Assembly: GCA_016801845.1 (NCBI GenBank)
Contig: CM028921.1
Location: 9,445,775 to 9,509,774 of the forward strand
Reading direction: 5' to 3'
Length of the DNA: 64,000 bases
Source: Polydactylus sextarius
Taxonomy: Eukaryota > Chordata > Actinopteri > Polynemidae
The translations under genes and the position numbers were made by a program. Under the pieces are notes generated by a model. The model saw only the letters and a list, made by a program, of their open reading frames with translations, did not search any database and had not been told where the DNA came from. Shown in pieces: positions 10,970 to 25,000 of this stretch (the first letter of the stretch is position 1; each line of letters begins with the position of its first letter).

Positions 10970-13900
10970 CGGGGGAAATAGGAGGGGGCAATAATCTGAC
11001 CCACGGTAGCAAATGGAAAAAGAGCAGCAGCGCTCACGTCATGAAGGAAAGGGGTCGCTTTTATTTCACCTAAAAGACTGAAACGGCTTCAATGACATCA
11101 AATACAAAGTCTGAATTTACTAAAGAAATAAAACAAGTGATTGATAGTTTTTTTTTAGGGTGACATACCTCAATATATATGTTTAAAAAATCTAAAGAAA
11201 TTAGTGTTTTATTTCTACTAATTTGTAAAATATGTCATCATAGTGAGTTTAGACCTCATGTCAGCACAAGTGGTTAAATCTACTTGTTTGTTGACACCTT
11301 GAGACTAAGATGAGGACAAGGTTTAAGAGGATTCAGGAGTAGCCCACCTGCCTTCATTGTACAGTGATCCAAACATGCCCCCCTTTTCAAAATCCACCCC
11401 TCTGCACTGTAAGCACCTCTGGGCTCTCGTGCACGTATCAGAAATAATCTGAATGTTTTCGTTTCTTTAACACCTCGAGGCTTTTAATAAGATCAAAACA
11501 ATCAGTGGAAAAGGCCTCTGAGGCCCCTAGGTGATGCAGCACTGAAAAGTACCTCATTAATTTAAAAACAGATAATGCCGCTGTTGGCTAAGCTTTAGTC
11601 ACCTCACAAATAAGACAAGTGAGATGTGTGTCTGTTTTAGCTCCTCGCAGCTCTGATGCCGACCAGTCGTACATGTGGCTGATGCACATGCTGTTTGTCT
11701 CAGGTGGTCCTGGCCTGTATCACTCGTGACATGAGCAGATGTTTTACACAACCCAAAAGGAATTGAAGGGAACTTCCTCTTCTCATGAACTGAACCCAGA
11801 TCTGCTCTGAGATATTGTGTTACACATGCAGAACAGCAGCAGTAGGTCAATCCATCATTATCCAGCCAGGCTGCATGGCAAAGCATTGTAAAACAAAAAA
11901 AAGAAAAGAAAAACGTTAAGATATAATTCAGTGTTAATTGTGCTGGCGCCTGTCTGTTCTGGGATCTGTGCAGTTCATTAAAATACATCTGGCAACATTC
12001 ACAGTAACAGAAGAGATCAGTCCTCTCCTGCACTGTGACTACACGTACCAGTGTGTATTGTGCATAATACAACAGAGCCCCTGCACGCCCACCCTCATCA
12101 GCAGTCATGTTTGCCTGACTGTTATCTTAAGCCCCTTATCACCTCCACATATAGAAGTCGACCATTTCCGCTTAAATGCACAAACACAATATACATTGCC
12201 AGAGCAACAAAACACATTCAATGTTTGGCCATGTTACCTCTGCTTAGAGTTGTTAGCAGTGTTTCTCATGTTCAGAAACAATAAGCAAAGCAAATATTAT
12301 TATAGAAATGAAAGCAGATGAAACAATTAGTCAATTAATTAGTATGTGCAAAAAAGTATGTAAAACACCATCAACAGTTTCTGGTTTCAACTTTTCAAAA
12401 CATGATTTGCCTCTTTCATATTTGCTAGAGAATTGCTAAATCAATATCATTAAGCTTTGGATTGTTGATCAGATAAAGTGTGAAGATATCACCACTCTAG
12501 GGAATTGCACTCATCTGTGTACTTTTCTGATAATAACAATAAAACTATATTGATATACCCATCATAACGGAGCGCAGCAAAAATGTTCAACAAATAAAAA
12601 GAAGTATAAACAAGTTATAAAGTAGATATTCCATATTGCCCTAAGCCTTAACAGATCACACTTGGATGCACACTTAAAGAACATTTTATAGCTCTGACAG
12701 GAAATTAAACAAGACTTGTTTCAGAAGAACTGTCCTTGCAGTGATGCAGCCGTCTGTTGACATCCGCATACGTTAGTGGACGTCACAAGTACTTACACAG
12801 GCTGCCTAAGGCAAAACAAAGAGCTGTGTTGTGGACCTTATAGACCTGTTACCTCAGTGACTAACACGCTGAAAGACTGAAAGAAAGAGTAGGGAGAAAA
12901 AGGACAAAGCCTGTTGAATGTTATGGCTGTGTCATTGTTCAGGATTCGGTGATGAACTGTTCTTTTCACTTCTGCAGAGCAGGATCAAGCACATCCAAAT
13001 CTACTTAGAAATACACACAATTTTTCACAATATCACTTTTATGACGCAGTCGCTCTGGCCATGTCTTTAATCTCCCCAAGTCTTGACAGCTCCTGGATCA
13101 GATCTCTCCTTCATTTAATTTCATATTCATTAGCTTGTTAGATTTCATGCTGCACCCAGTCTGATGGTGGTTTTATCAGTGATCACGAGTGGACTCACTC
13201 TAACTCTATCTTTATATTAAATCAAAGTATATTTAAAGAAATTGTGCTGATTTTAATCAACAATGTTATGTGGCTTGTGCTGTCGCATTCACTGGGTAAT
13301 TGACACAGGTGCTTTGAGATGCTTGAGGCCAACAAGTACTTTGACAAGGGTGAGAGAATGCAGCATGAATAGGATTGCTCATTGAGTTTCGTTCTCCTGG
13401 TGACCCAGCCACCTTATGTCGATAGTGGTTCCTGGATAATTAGCTTCAAGAATGAGATATCAAGACAGAGCAATTCAGACGTTAATAAACATTTTACATG
13501 CTGAAGATTTAAGTTGTTCTCATCTTCATTTATTCCATCGACAACAGTTCTATTACCCCACATCATATCATACAAACTGTGGACAGAACTACTCAGTTTC
13601 ACTAATATTAATCTCGTTGCAGCTCTTCATGCTCTACTGCAGTCAGATAATGGGAGCACTTAAACTGGAGTACATTCAACCGGCTCATTACTAAAACAAA
13701 GCTGGAAGCTAACCAGACGGCCAAACTGTTTCAAATGTTCACAAATTGTGTTCACAGAAAGTTGATTAGTGACAAAAAATCCATGCATATGCTTGTGTGT
13801 ATTGATCACCCTGTGGAGATGCTGTGTTACAGATGTGTCTGAGTGCGAGAGCTGCATCTTGGTCACTCTGTCCCAGTTCTGTTCACTTCAATCAGAGGGA

Positions 13901-15200
13901 TTTACTCACAGTGTCTGAGCATCAAGCTGTGAGAGATCTCTGCAGCAAAGTACAACAACAATGATGAGTGTATTCTCCACTTGGAGGTCAGGGGTCATAG
14001 TGTGTTTGATAGAAACTTACCAAAGTTGAAATGAAAACAAAAATAAAACCATCTTGTTTCAGTGCATATATCAACCTGACAAGTAAGATAAAACTAAAAA
14101 ATGATGTGTGGATGTAGATAATACATAAAAAACCTCAATCATTTACAGTGAATATTTAAGAATATAGAAAAACAGATATTGTTTAACAGAAACTGTTTCT
14201 TTCTTCATTTTGTAACACCACAAGAATCCATTTTCAGCTTCAAATATGTGCTATAGAAGTATTATAGAATATTTCTAGTGAACATCTTAGTGTTGGAAAG
14301 ATTATATGTGCATTTGTGCAATTAAGCCAATTCTGTCAGCACAGTTTCAGTAGGATGTTCAGCCTTTTCCACTTGTGACCAGTGTTATTTAAATTTCCAG
14401 GAAATTCAAGGTCTTCTAATCGCACATCAACAGAATTCCAGTCTTTCACCTGATCCCGAACCATGTTTGAACAACTAACCAACCAGAACAGTGAATGGTG
14501 TGCCTGCGTACGCTTCCTGTTCCATGTCTATGTCTCTTTAATTAGCTCCAACTCTTTCACTGGAGAACAAACAGCAACATATGCCACTTGGTGACAGACG
14601 TCAGTGTACACAAGGAGCTGCGCCTATAAACACCTGCTCATTCAAAACACAAATGTTATTATGCAAAAAAAGGAAGTGATTAAAAATGGGTCAATGAAAG
14701 TAGTGAGCAACTACTCTGTCAATGTTTGTGAACATGATTAATAATTTAACTTAACCAGAACAAGAAAAGGAAATTCAAAGAAATTCAAATACGTTTGAAT
14801 ATTATGCACCAGGTGCAGTTAAAATAATTTTGTCTCCCAATAATTCATTATTGCCATGATACAAACTGTTGTACAACACCACAACACTTTGTTACAATCC
14901 CTTACAAACTAAAGGATGCAATTTAAAATCATCATATTTAAGATCTTGCTACAACACTTAAACAAACACTAATAACTTCAGATCAATATTTGGTTAACCA
15001 GTCTTAATCTCAGTCTTCTCAGGACAGGGAGGAGCAGTCTGTCTGACCAACAGAACAACACACCAGTTGGACCAGTTAGACGTGTAGATGTACTACACTC
15101 CAGTACACTCTATATAACCATGTAACCACGTACAACATGCAATATAACAAAAAGTCACAAGTTTAAGTTTAATCTTCATATTTTGCTCTCATAACCATGT
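10970..15200. other. Gene-poor interval, tph1 upstream region
   Basis: About 4.2 kb of AT-rich DNA between the tph1 first exon and the transposon relics. ORFs here (for example 11599-12321 and 13414-13866) overlap each other on both strands. None has splice-compatible conserved segments or a recognisable domain. I see no RNA gene or long repeat. Confidence 0.4.
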
Positions 15201-15208
15201 GCAATAAC

Positions 15209-15209
<1 letters not shown>

Positions 15210-15243
<34 letters not shown>
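15210..15243. repeat. (AAT)n microsatellite
   Basis: A run of about 11 AAT/ATA triplets directly left of the mariner relic. It is seen directly in the sequence. Confidence 0.9.
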
Positions 15244-15251
15244 TTATTTCT

Positions 15252-15640
15252 TCAAAAACATATGCAATAGCTTACATTTCTAACCATGTGCATGATTGAT
15301 CTAAGCCTCATCCAGAAGGAGTTGGAGAAACAAAACAGTTTGTCACTCTTTTTCAATATAGTCCTTCTTGACATCAATGCAATTGGTTCAACGATGCTCC
15401 CATCACAGAAGAAGGTGGAATCCTGATCCTCCAAAAAATTCTCCACAGCACGTATGACTTCATCATTGTTTCCAAAATGGCGACCACGCAGGTGGGATTT
15501 GAGTTTAGGAAACAATTAGAAGTCAGACGGAGCTACGTCTGGTGAGTAAGGGGGGTGGGGTGGCAATTCAAAGCCACATTTGGCTGCTTCAGCTACTGCA
15601 ACCTGAGCAGTGTGAACAGGCGTCTGGTGAAGTCCACTTC
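15252..15640 (-). pseudogene. Mariner-type transposase relic (C-terminal part)
   Basis: The minus-strand translation from about 15630 reads VAVAEAAKCGFELPPHPP, then YSPDVAPSDF, then LFPKLKSHLRGRHFG, then NNDEVIRAVENFLEDQDSTFF. The PPYSPDVAPSDF block is the third-acidic-residue region of Tc1/mariner DDE/D transposases, and F-KLK-HLRG is the usual following helix. A stop codon sits between SDF and LFPKL, and the N-terminal catalytic residues are absent. It is therefore a dead 3' fragment. No terminal inverted repeats could be paired by eye. Confidence 0.8.
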
Positions 15641-15654
15641 ATTCATATCATCAT

Positions 15655-16225
15655 TTTAAAGACAGGACCTGTGAAGACGTAGAGTTCCTCAGGGTTTGAT
15701 ACTTGGTCCACTGTTATTAAACCTGCACACAGCTCAAGTGATATATGACCATAATGGTGCTTATCACAGCTGATACTCCAGTTTACTCAGCTCTTTCAGC
15801 AAAGTGATTATGGCCCCTTATGCTCATCTATAACTGTTCAGAGCAATAGATGGATGCAATTAAAGTTCAGCTGGATTCCAAAATTAGAAAGACAACTATA
15901 AAGACAGAAACACAAAAAATAACACATATTGGTGACCCATTAAGGCAAAAAGTAAATCGGGTAATGTTTAGAGACTAATTCAAACTCATTCATGCCTTCA
16001 TCTCCAGTTGTATGGACTTTTCTAACTGTTTCTTATCTGTTTTTTTTTCTCAACTTCCTCTTATAAAAATGAAAAGCATCAGAACTAAGCATGTTATACT
16101 TGTGGTTAAATCTTTATATTACCTTCCAGTTACTTACGAAAAAGATTTTAAATCTGTGCTGCTGCTAATTACTAAACAGTCTCAAACCTAACCTCTTCAC
16201 AGAGTGTCAACCCAGACTGTAATTT
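15655..16225 (+). mobile_element. L2-like LINE remnant (reverse transcriptase fragment)
   Basis: Plus-strand codons at about 15684-15733 read RVPQGLILGPLLLNLHT, the RT motif 4 region (GVPQGS-LGPLLF) of L2/CR1-like LINEs. Further on (15770-15870), fragments resembling the ADDT..Y and W..N.LQLN regions occur in broken frames. Many stops and shifts; an old, inactive copy. Confidence 0.6.
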
Positions 16226-18363
16226 TCTTTGTTGCATTTGGGGGAAACTTAAATCATAACTGTAATGTTATTGTATCTGATTGTTGTATCTTTATTGTTT
16301 CTGATTTAGTATTATTATTATTTATTATTATATTATTAAGGACATGTTTTTATTCTGTTTTAACTTGATGTGCCATATCAAGTTAAAACTGTCATTCAAA
16401 ACTTTTTTGCATATATTAATATGCTTGTGGCTTATTTCCCCAATTGCTGGTGTATAGACAAACATCAGAAATCTTTTATCTTCTGCATGAGTTAATTTGT
16501 GTTGGTGACCATGTGAGAAAAATATCATTGCATTGCTATTGACAAAGGTCACATCCTTGCAGCCTGGTTTATTATTACAATATCCTAGGAGATACGCTAG
16601 TTGAAGCAGCAGAACATGCAGCTGAGGCAAATGCAAACATCAACGTCACTACATCACTTTTTGCGAGCTGGAAACGTCAGTGTCTTTGATGTTAAGGGAT
16701 TACGAAGGGGAAAGTTTCATTGTGATTCTGTTGACAAGAGATAGAAAGCCAGGGAACTCAGGAAATGAGCTGAAGGGGGCTTTGATTGCACCCAACAGCA
16801 TCATGTGTCCTTATTAACACGCCTTGACCAGGTGGTTCTGAATAGGCCAGGCCTTAGAATCAAAGCAGAGGGAACGTGACGCTGCTCACGCATTCTTCAT
16901 CCCTTCATTATCCCTGCTGCTCGCCCAGCAACAAGTACTACACCAGTGTCAGGGCCATTGAACACACACACAGACACACACAACGGCTTCGTTCACATAG
17001 ATCAGTCCTCACAAAACTCTACATTTCACCTTCATTTTGAATATTTTTATATTTTTGTCATCTGTGAGTCAGTCACAAAGCATGACAAAAATTATTTTGA
17101 GAAATTCCTCAGGCTCCTAATGCCTGTCAATGATTTCTTGACAAAAGACTATTTTTTTCCTCACTTAATTGCAGGTTAAAATACATTTGTTGTTTTAAAA
17201 GAGCAAAAAATCAACCTAAGTATAATATTCCCAAACCAAAATATTCATCAACTTCAAGGGGACGTCATATCTGAGGTGGTTTTATTTTTTTTCCAGGCTA
17301 TAAATATTTAACCAAAATAGAACAAAATTCACTGTAAGGCAAAATGTCAGGTCATTTAAAAGAACAGTGGGTTAATTGCGTGGGCCGAGGTAAACAGAAA
17401 AAGAAACAACTGACATCCAGCATCAGCGTCAGACAGGCCTGACGTGCTCCGGCGTCGTTGATGTGTATAAAGCACCAGGCTCGCGAGAAACAGCCTGCTG
17501 TGTTGTGTTCGTGGAGTCAGATCATATCAAGCTGGCGTGAAGACTGGCAGACCGACAATGAAGTTTGGCAGGGAAGCAGAAAACGTCTGGACTTCAACCT
17601 GATCTCTATGACATGACACGCCTGGGAGCGAGGCCCCAAGACAGAGCAGCCAATCAAAGTGCAAGTCACTGGCCACAAGCAATCTTGAAAGGCCAAGCAC
17701 GATTACATCCACATCATTCTAGCCATTTACAACACAAACAAAACATGACTCGCATATAAAGGCACCGGCCACGTATGTACATCACGAGTCTAGTCACAGT
17801 TCACAACGTGTCTAGAGAGAGAAGGATTTAAAAGACAGGTTGTTTTTTTTTTTCTATCCCCCCATAGGGTGACCTCTGCCTCATATAAACTCTGACCATC
17901 TCGGGATTTCCATTAGAAAGAGTGTTCTACATATCAATCCAAGCTTTAATTAAAAAGCTGCTATATTCACAGAGCCTTCGTAAGCTTCCTGAAAATGCGC
18001 AGGCTGTCCTGCTCTTCTTCATGAGTGGGTGAAATGGTGCATTTGGAAACCAAATGAGTTCATTGTTACCTGGCTCAGGCCTTTCATCTAATTTTATTGT
18101 CCTTACCGAGTGACTGTCACCCTCTGGTAAACACTTGATGTTGTCATCAGCATTAGCATCATTACTCATATGATTGAAAAGGTGACTCAATACACGCTCA
18201 ATACAATTTCATCTTCTTTAGAAATGTTTGTTTTTATCATATTACAAAAAAAAACAAAAAAACAAACAAGAAATCAATTAAATGTATAAACATATACATT
18301 GTGAAAAATGTGTTTAATATTGAAGTTTTATGGTTTCTCTGTCTCTCTTTCTATACACACGCA

Positions 18364-18394
<31 letters not shown>

Positions 18395-19023
18395 ATATAT
18401 TTGCTCAATTTGCATCGAAAAATATTGTTTTTGTTTTTTTCTTTATTAAACCGTTAATAAAACAAAAGTACAATCAAGATTTTACTTCAGTGTTGTACAT
18501 TATATTTTCTAATGTTTCTAAAAGTAATGAGGGGGCAAGTGGCAAAAATCTAACAATAAAAGTGTTCAGTATTAAACACCTTTTTCACAATGTGTATATT
18601 TGATTTTAATTGATCTCTTGTTGTTTTTTGGGTTTTTTTTTTGTAATATAATGAAAACAAACATTTATATATCTCACTGTTTTCTGTGCAGTTTCATTCA
18701 GTTTAAAAACCTCTTTATCGACTGTATCTTTCAGGAAACACTCACACAAGCACAAATTGTTGTCAATAAAAAGACAATATTTAATTAATTTATACAAAAA
18801 TAACATTATCAAAAACAATTAAAAACAGAAGAACAAGTTCTCTGTCCCAGACTTTAGCCAAAAAAGTGGCTTCACAATAGTGATGGTGTGATATTTATTC
18901 TTCCCAGTGGAAATGCAAATAGACCGACTTAGAGCAGGATCCTTGCAGAGGAAATATAGTCCACTATAAAAAGCTGTAGTGGGAGTGTGGATGAGTGCTG
19001 AACACTGATCTGTTCAGCGCGTC
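16226..19023. other. Gene-poor interval and saal1 3' flank
   Basis: AT-rich DNA with an (AT)n run at about 18365-18400 and A-rich runs at 18245-18270. TATAAAG at about 17467 is followed by a GC-richer stretch to 17660, but the ATG there opens only a very short frame. On the minus strand AATAAA (18899-18894), about 125 nt past the saal1 stop, is a candidate polyadenylation signal. Confidence 0.4.
18894..18899 (-). terminator. Candidate poly(A) signal of saal1
   Basis: AATAAA on the minus strand about 125 nt downstream of the saal1 stop codon. Position and motif fit; not confirmed by transcript data. Confidence 0.4.
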
Positions 19024-22000
19024 TCATTCAGGAAACTGTTTCTTCAGCACGTCTGCCAACTGGGGATCAGTCTCTGACAACATAAACTGCAGGTGCTGAA
19101 ACTGGATGAGAGGAAAAGGGGACAGGGATGGAAACATGATGTTTATTTTCCACAGGGAGCTGGTGGTGTATATTAGAGGTCCAGCACAGAGGTCCAAAAA
19201 TATATCTTTTATCTGAATCAATAGGATTATCTCAGCAGTTGGCACACATGACCTTTAAACTATTCCCGAAAATATATGCGGACAGGAAATTACAAGAAAA
19301 TTCAATATTAAAAGAATTTTTAAAAAATCTGAAGAACTGAGCAAACTGAGAAACTGTATTGAACAAATATCTAATAATTAAAGTACACAAATAGCAGTAA
19401 TGAATTTTAGTATTAATTCTTTCATCAGTGACAAGAATACACATTACAAAGCACTATATTTTTTGATATAAGGAGTTTTAGAAGGTTGCCATTGAACCAA
19501 TAAAGGATTTTACCATGGTCTTTGGTCCTTAAAATGAAAAGAAGCAACTGTTACAAGTAGGATTTTAAATACATTTTAGTTCTAACACACTGGCCTCAGT
19601 AAAGAAAACAAAGTAAAGTCTAGCTCCTCATGTTTATATTAAAACATTAATTCTATTTGCTCCATAACTGGATGCTCTGCATGCTTTAGTCTATTTAAAC
19701 CATTTGGAGAAAACACTTACTGAAGTCTTAAAGTTGGGAAGTAAACTGCCTGCAGCTGTGACACATGTCTTCTCTGTCAGGATACCGTTCTTCACCAAAT
19801 CTGCCACCGTGTCCTACGAACAACGACAAAAAAAAGATGGACACTTTAGTTGCCGTCTTTTAAAATGATGAATCTGCTGATCTGGAACACCCTTCATTAC
19901 CAGTTATTATAAAAACAAGATGTTGAGTAAGTCTTGAAATAATAGTCTTGCTACTGTCAAAGCGAAGTAATATTTTGAGCTTTATTAGTGGTTAAAAATG
20001 ACAGTTTAGATATGTTTGGCTGACTGCCCCACTTATTTTCATTGTTAACTATTTGACTGTGAAAACAAAAGATCAAACTTGATTTTAATTCGACAAACGT
20101 AAAATATCTATCTATTGACTTGATTGTGATTCAACTCCTGGGTCGGGTGCAAGGTCTTTCTGTGTGGAGCTTGCATGTTCTTCCCAGTTTCTTCCGGGAG
20201 CTCTGGTTTCCTCCCACCGCCAAAAACATGCAACATTGGGGATAGGTGAATTGAGTGTCCTAATAGTGTATTACTGAGTGTACTCCGAGTATGGGATAAA
20301 GGGGGAGAAAATGGGTGGATAGATGGATGACTTGATTGTATGTGTATTTGACTCGTATGGTGAAAAGATTACTCCAGACCATCACTTTAAATAGAGAACA
20401 TTAGGATTTATATTTTCAATACTTCTTCAACAGTTGTCTGAATAAAAAGCCAGCGCTAACAATACCTTAGAAATCTCACTGCAGATGTCAGCTAGAAACT
20501 CAGCTGTTAATTCTGCAAGAGTCTGGAGCAGTTCATCCCTTGTACTTTCCTTGTTGGTACTGTCATCTTTGCACTCACTATGGTACTGAAGCACCCGAAA
20601 AAGAGTCGCAATTAGGGACAAACCTAGAATGAAACATAACAAGAAAAAGGCACATTACAAAGATAAATGAAGGAGAATGCATGCTGTGAGGTACTGGAAG
20701 AAGCCAGTGCCCTGAGATTTGTGATGCAACTGGCCAACCTACATTATCATCCTCTTCAACTTCTACACAGAACAGGAAACAGCTGTGGGCAGCTCCAACA
20801 ACAAGAGCAGACAACTAGCAACAAACCTCCCAAACAACCACGTGTGTAACAAGAGAGTAGATCCTCATCAAGATGTCATCTTAGATATGATAGAAAAAAA
20901 TTTACTGTCCATTCAGAGTGTTTTATTGACAAGCATTATTCTAATGCAGATGGACTTTGTTTTAACAAGTCAATGGTAAAAATGGTCACCTCTGACTTTT
21001 TTTCCTTTTTACGTCGCTCATGTGATCCGTCTGTCAAGAACAAGAGACAAGATGAACCAAAACTGGTGGAAGATGTAACACAATGTGGCAGAGACCTGAA
21101 GGACCACTTCCTCAGCCTGGAGTCAGCTCTAATCATGACAGACATCAGAGCAAACAGGAAGAGGAGGCTTCACATGCCTCATCCGCCACCCCCACCCCCC
21201 ATAACAACAACCGCCTGTTTGCCCACTTGGTGCACACTCCAATGATTGTGTCTCCACTAACTGATGTGTTCTGGGTCCAGGCTCCAAATAGTCTTTAAGA
21301 CAAACTGACCTCGTCACAGCACTGAAGTTGTACTTACTAAGGATGTAAATGACGTTCACATGAACAGATCTAGATCAAACTGGATCTCAGGTCTTATCTG
21401 CAAAACAACTATTTATTTCCATAGGCTACAACATTTCTGAGCGTGAGACAGCATGATGCAGAAGATCGCAAGGTTCAAATCTAGGACCTGTCCCATTTAA
21501 TCTCGCTCTGTGCACAACTCAATTATAGACTGGTCTATTAACAAGTGACTGCACTGATACTGACTCATTCAGCTGTGTATTGACCCTAATTAATGAGTAG
21601 ATGCCAATACTTCCTCCAATCAACGAAAGTAAAACTTGAAAAAATAATTATCTTTGCTGCTTAAAAAAATGTAGGTTGAAAGTAGGTGGCTATAAATCCT
21701 GGTATTTTCACAAACTCTGATTTAAATTTGAGCTACTACATCTGTTACACCAGGTCTGTAACAAAAAAGACCCGTTACCATCTTAAACTATAGTGTTCAA
21801 TCATAGCATTCATGTTTAATCTCCTAAGACCTGGTGCTCACATACAGTTCATCTAGATGATGCTTAGTTTTTATACTTATCAGGTCCCAATAAGCCCAAA
21901 TAGCAACAAAAAAATTAAAAAATGCACTGGGTCTTAAGAGGTTAAAGACCTAGAAAAACTTATCCTTGTTTTCATTTCTAGTAGGTTAGAATACTGTACC

Positions 22001-25000
22001 AGCTCATACAGAGTTTTAACAAGGCCAGAGAAACACAAACACATGACACCAGTTCTCAGACCTCTGTGCTGACTCTGACATTGTCTCAAAGGACAGACTT
22101 CAAAATACTCTTATCAACAAATCACTTAACGGTTTAAAGTCTAACTACGTCTCTGACCTGCATTCACAGCATGAACCCTCTAGACCTCTCAGGTCATCAG
22201 GGACCAGTCTGCTCAGTGTTATTAGGATTAAATCTAAACAGGGTGAAGCTGCATTCACTTATTATGCTGCACACACCTGGAAGAAACTCCAAAGTCTGAC
22301 TACTGGCTAAAAACATCCATCCAGTCACTTGAATTACCCCTGCGTGTTAGAAAACTTACTTGTGTCACTTTTGCTGGGCCACTGATCCTGACATCTGTAA
22401 AGAGCTTGAAGGACAGAAAACGCCTGAACCAAAATGCTCTTCTGCTCTTTCAAGACAACTGGAAAATCATTTGGTTGGCAAAGGTCCTCACACACCACCT
22501 CGCAAACAAAGTCCCATACAGCTTTGCCAGGGCCATCAGCAGCAGCTGTAAGATACAATTCAACATTGTTTGATCTGTAAAGAGATCACATCCACAGTGA
22601 ACACTGTTAACGTCTGATAAAGTAGGTCAGCGGTTTGATTATCCCTCTTACCAAAAATCTGAATGCCCTCATTAATGGTGGTGAAGAGTTGGAAGGCATG
22701 AAGATAAACCTCTAAACCATTTAGAGTCTCTGGTCTGTGAAAATAATTCAATACGTTGGAAGTGTTAACTACATCATCTGCATCATGTATTTAGTTTGAA
22801 CATAACACTAATAATAACCAACAGATCTGCTTATCACATCAACAACAACAACAACAAATTACCAGTTTATTGTACCAATGAAATATAAACATCCAAATAC
22901 AAAAAAGAGAACCTGTGAGCACTAAAATTATTGATAATTTATTAAAATATGATGAGAAAATGTGCTGTAAAATGTGACTAATGTTTTAAAATGTAAAATG
23001 TTTTTATATCTCTATTTTTTCCTCTGACAGTAAAAAAATAAACATAAAAAATTCAGTTAATATTCTCCTGAATTAGGTTTCCCACCTAAGCTGCTTGGCT
23101 GCCTCAAGAAGACAAGAGGCCATATCCAAATGGCTATCACCATCACCATCATCATCCTCTTCCTCCTCTCGTGGCTGAGCTGTGATCCAACTCTTCATCA
23201 GCTCTTCATCAAGGTCAAACAGTTTGTCAACCAACTCTCCCACTTTCTCAAGCAGGTCCGCTGTACAACAAACAGAGTGCAATTAAATCATAGAAAACAG
23301 ACAAAATGTTACAAATAGTCAAAATAAACGGCTTTACAGGGATCCAAATTAAACCTCATCAGCTTATTATATAATAAAAACAAAGTACTATTGGTGGAAC
23401 TGCACATGATGAAACAGAGGTTGGAGCGCACAGACGCCTGCTGTCGTAATCGCTGAATCCACAGCTGACAAACATCTTTCTGAGAGACACAGGTCAGCAG
23501 CAACCTGCAAATACCATCACAAAACACTGATGTCTTTTTTTCCCTCTAATTCTCTATATCTCATAAAATCCAACAAAAAAAAGATAAGTCACCTGCTTGT
23601 TTCCAGAAGAGTCGGAGGATTTGTGTCTCCGAGAAGAAGCAACAGCACAGAACTGTGGACACATGGAGGAGATGCAATAAAAAGAATGAATCACAGCTGT
23701 GTACAAAATCTATTTAAAGGACAGTTCCAGATGATGTAGTTATATTCACCCTAAGTCTTCATTTTGGCTGAGAGTCAGACAAGTTTCAGGAAAACAAGCA
23801 ATGTTCCCGAGGATTCCCACACAAATTTCCTACAGGAGCACAAGAAAAATCTATGACCTTTCATGGGAATACTCACAAACTTCATACAATATTACTTTTA
23901 CAATATTATATTTTGACACAAAATGCATAAAAACTGGAGAGGATTTCACTCACTGTCAGACGTGGACAACGAGATTTAGCTATCACCCCAAGAAGGATAT
24001 CTGTTGCTTTGAATTCCTGCAGAAAATCAGCCACGTCCTACACATAGCAGGAAAACAGTCATTAGTAAACGGGTAAATGTTTAGATGATTCACTGTCCCA
24101 CCTGAATTATATCAATGTGGGTAGAGTGGTTGAATAAAAGATTAGGCTACGTCACAAAAGAATGTGAAGCCTGAATTGAGAGTCACACCTTATCCATCGT
24201 CATATCCCAGACTCTACATAGATCTTCCTCGTCATCATCTGGGAGCTGCATTTGACCTTCACGGTCCTCTTCTGAATGTTGTGTTACCATCTGCAATAAT
24301 TTACGGTTTCACAAGTGTTAAGACACTTTAGTTATAATGGAAAATGTCAAGCTGAGAGAAATGTCACAGAGGCTCAACAAGTAATGCTGTGGGATGCTCC
24401 TATCAGTTGAATATCAACTGTAATCAGAAGATTTTTCATTGTAACTAAATTAATTTGTAGCTCACAAGAAAAATGTTATCACTGCCTGACATGCAGTGTA
24501 GAGCGAAACAGATTACAATTAGTTACTAGTTTCAAAAGCACTACAGCGTGAACTCTCAATTTCATATTCAAGTGTTTAATGAAATGTTTTCATATTTAAC
24601 AGTTATAACAGTCAGCCTACTTGGATGAGACGAGTCAGGGTGCTGAAAAGCCAGTGTTTGCTGTACACCGTGTCTCCAATAGCATCCACAACTTCCTCTT
24701 CTTCGCCGTCAGCTGTTTCTGGAGGTGGTGAAGGGTTACGGTCCATCACTGGGGACTGTCTTCCAGTTGGAGACGTCGACCTCTCTTCCTCTGCACCACC
24801 AACAATACAGTCTGGGTGGAAAAACAGAGGCACGAATAAGATAAGAGATGGGGAGAAAATCATCAGCAAATGAATATTTGAATATCAGTAAACAGGACGA
24901 AAAAACGTTGATGAAACGTTGGATGTACAAGATTTGGGCAACAATGTGATGACATCACATTTAATTGATTCAACTGAATGAAGTAATGAACTTTTTGCTT

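Noticed and set aside
11599..12321. Overlapping ORFs of 127-169 codons upstream of tph1
   Set aside because: Both strands are open over the same DNA. Composition is random, with no recognisable domain, splice logic or conserved segment.
17430..17660. TATAAAG followed by a GC-richer patch and ATG (MKFGREAENVW)
   Set aside because: The frame closes after 14 codons and no donor or downstream exon is visible. Too weak for a gene call.
20667..21359. ORFs in a saal1 intron (about 70-90 codons, one with a run of prolines)
   Set aside because: They overlap on both strands, have no match to known families, and the proline run comes from a C-rich stretch. Probably repeat debris.
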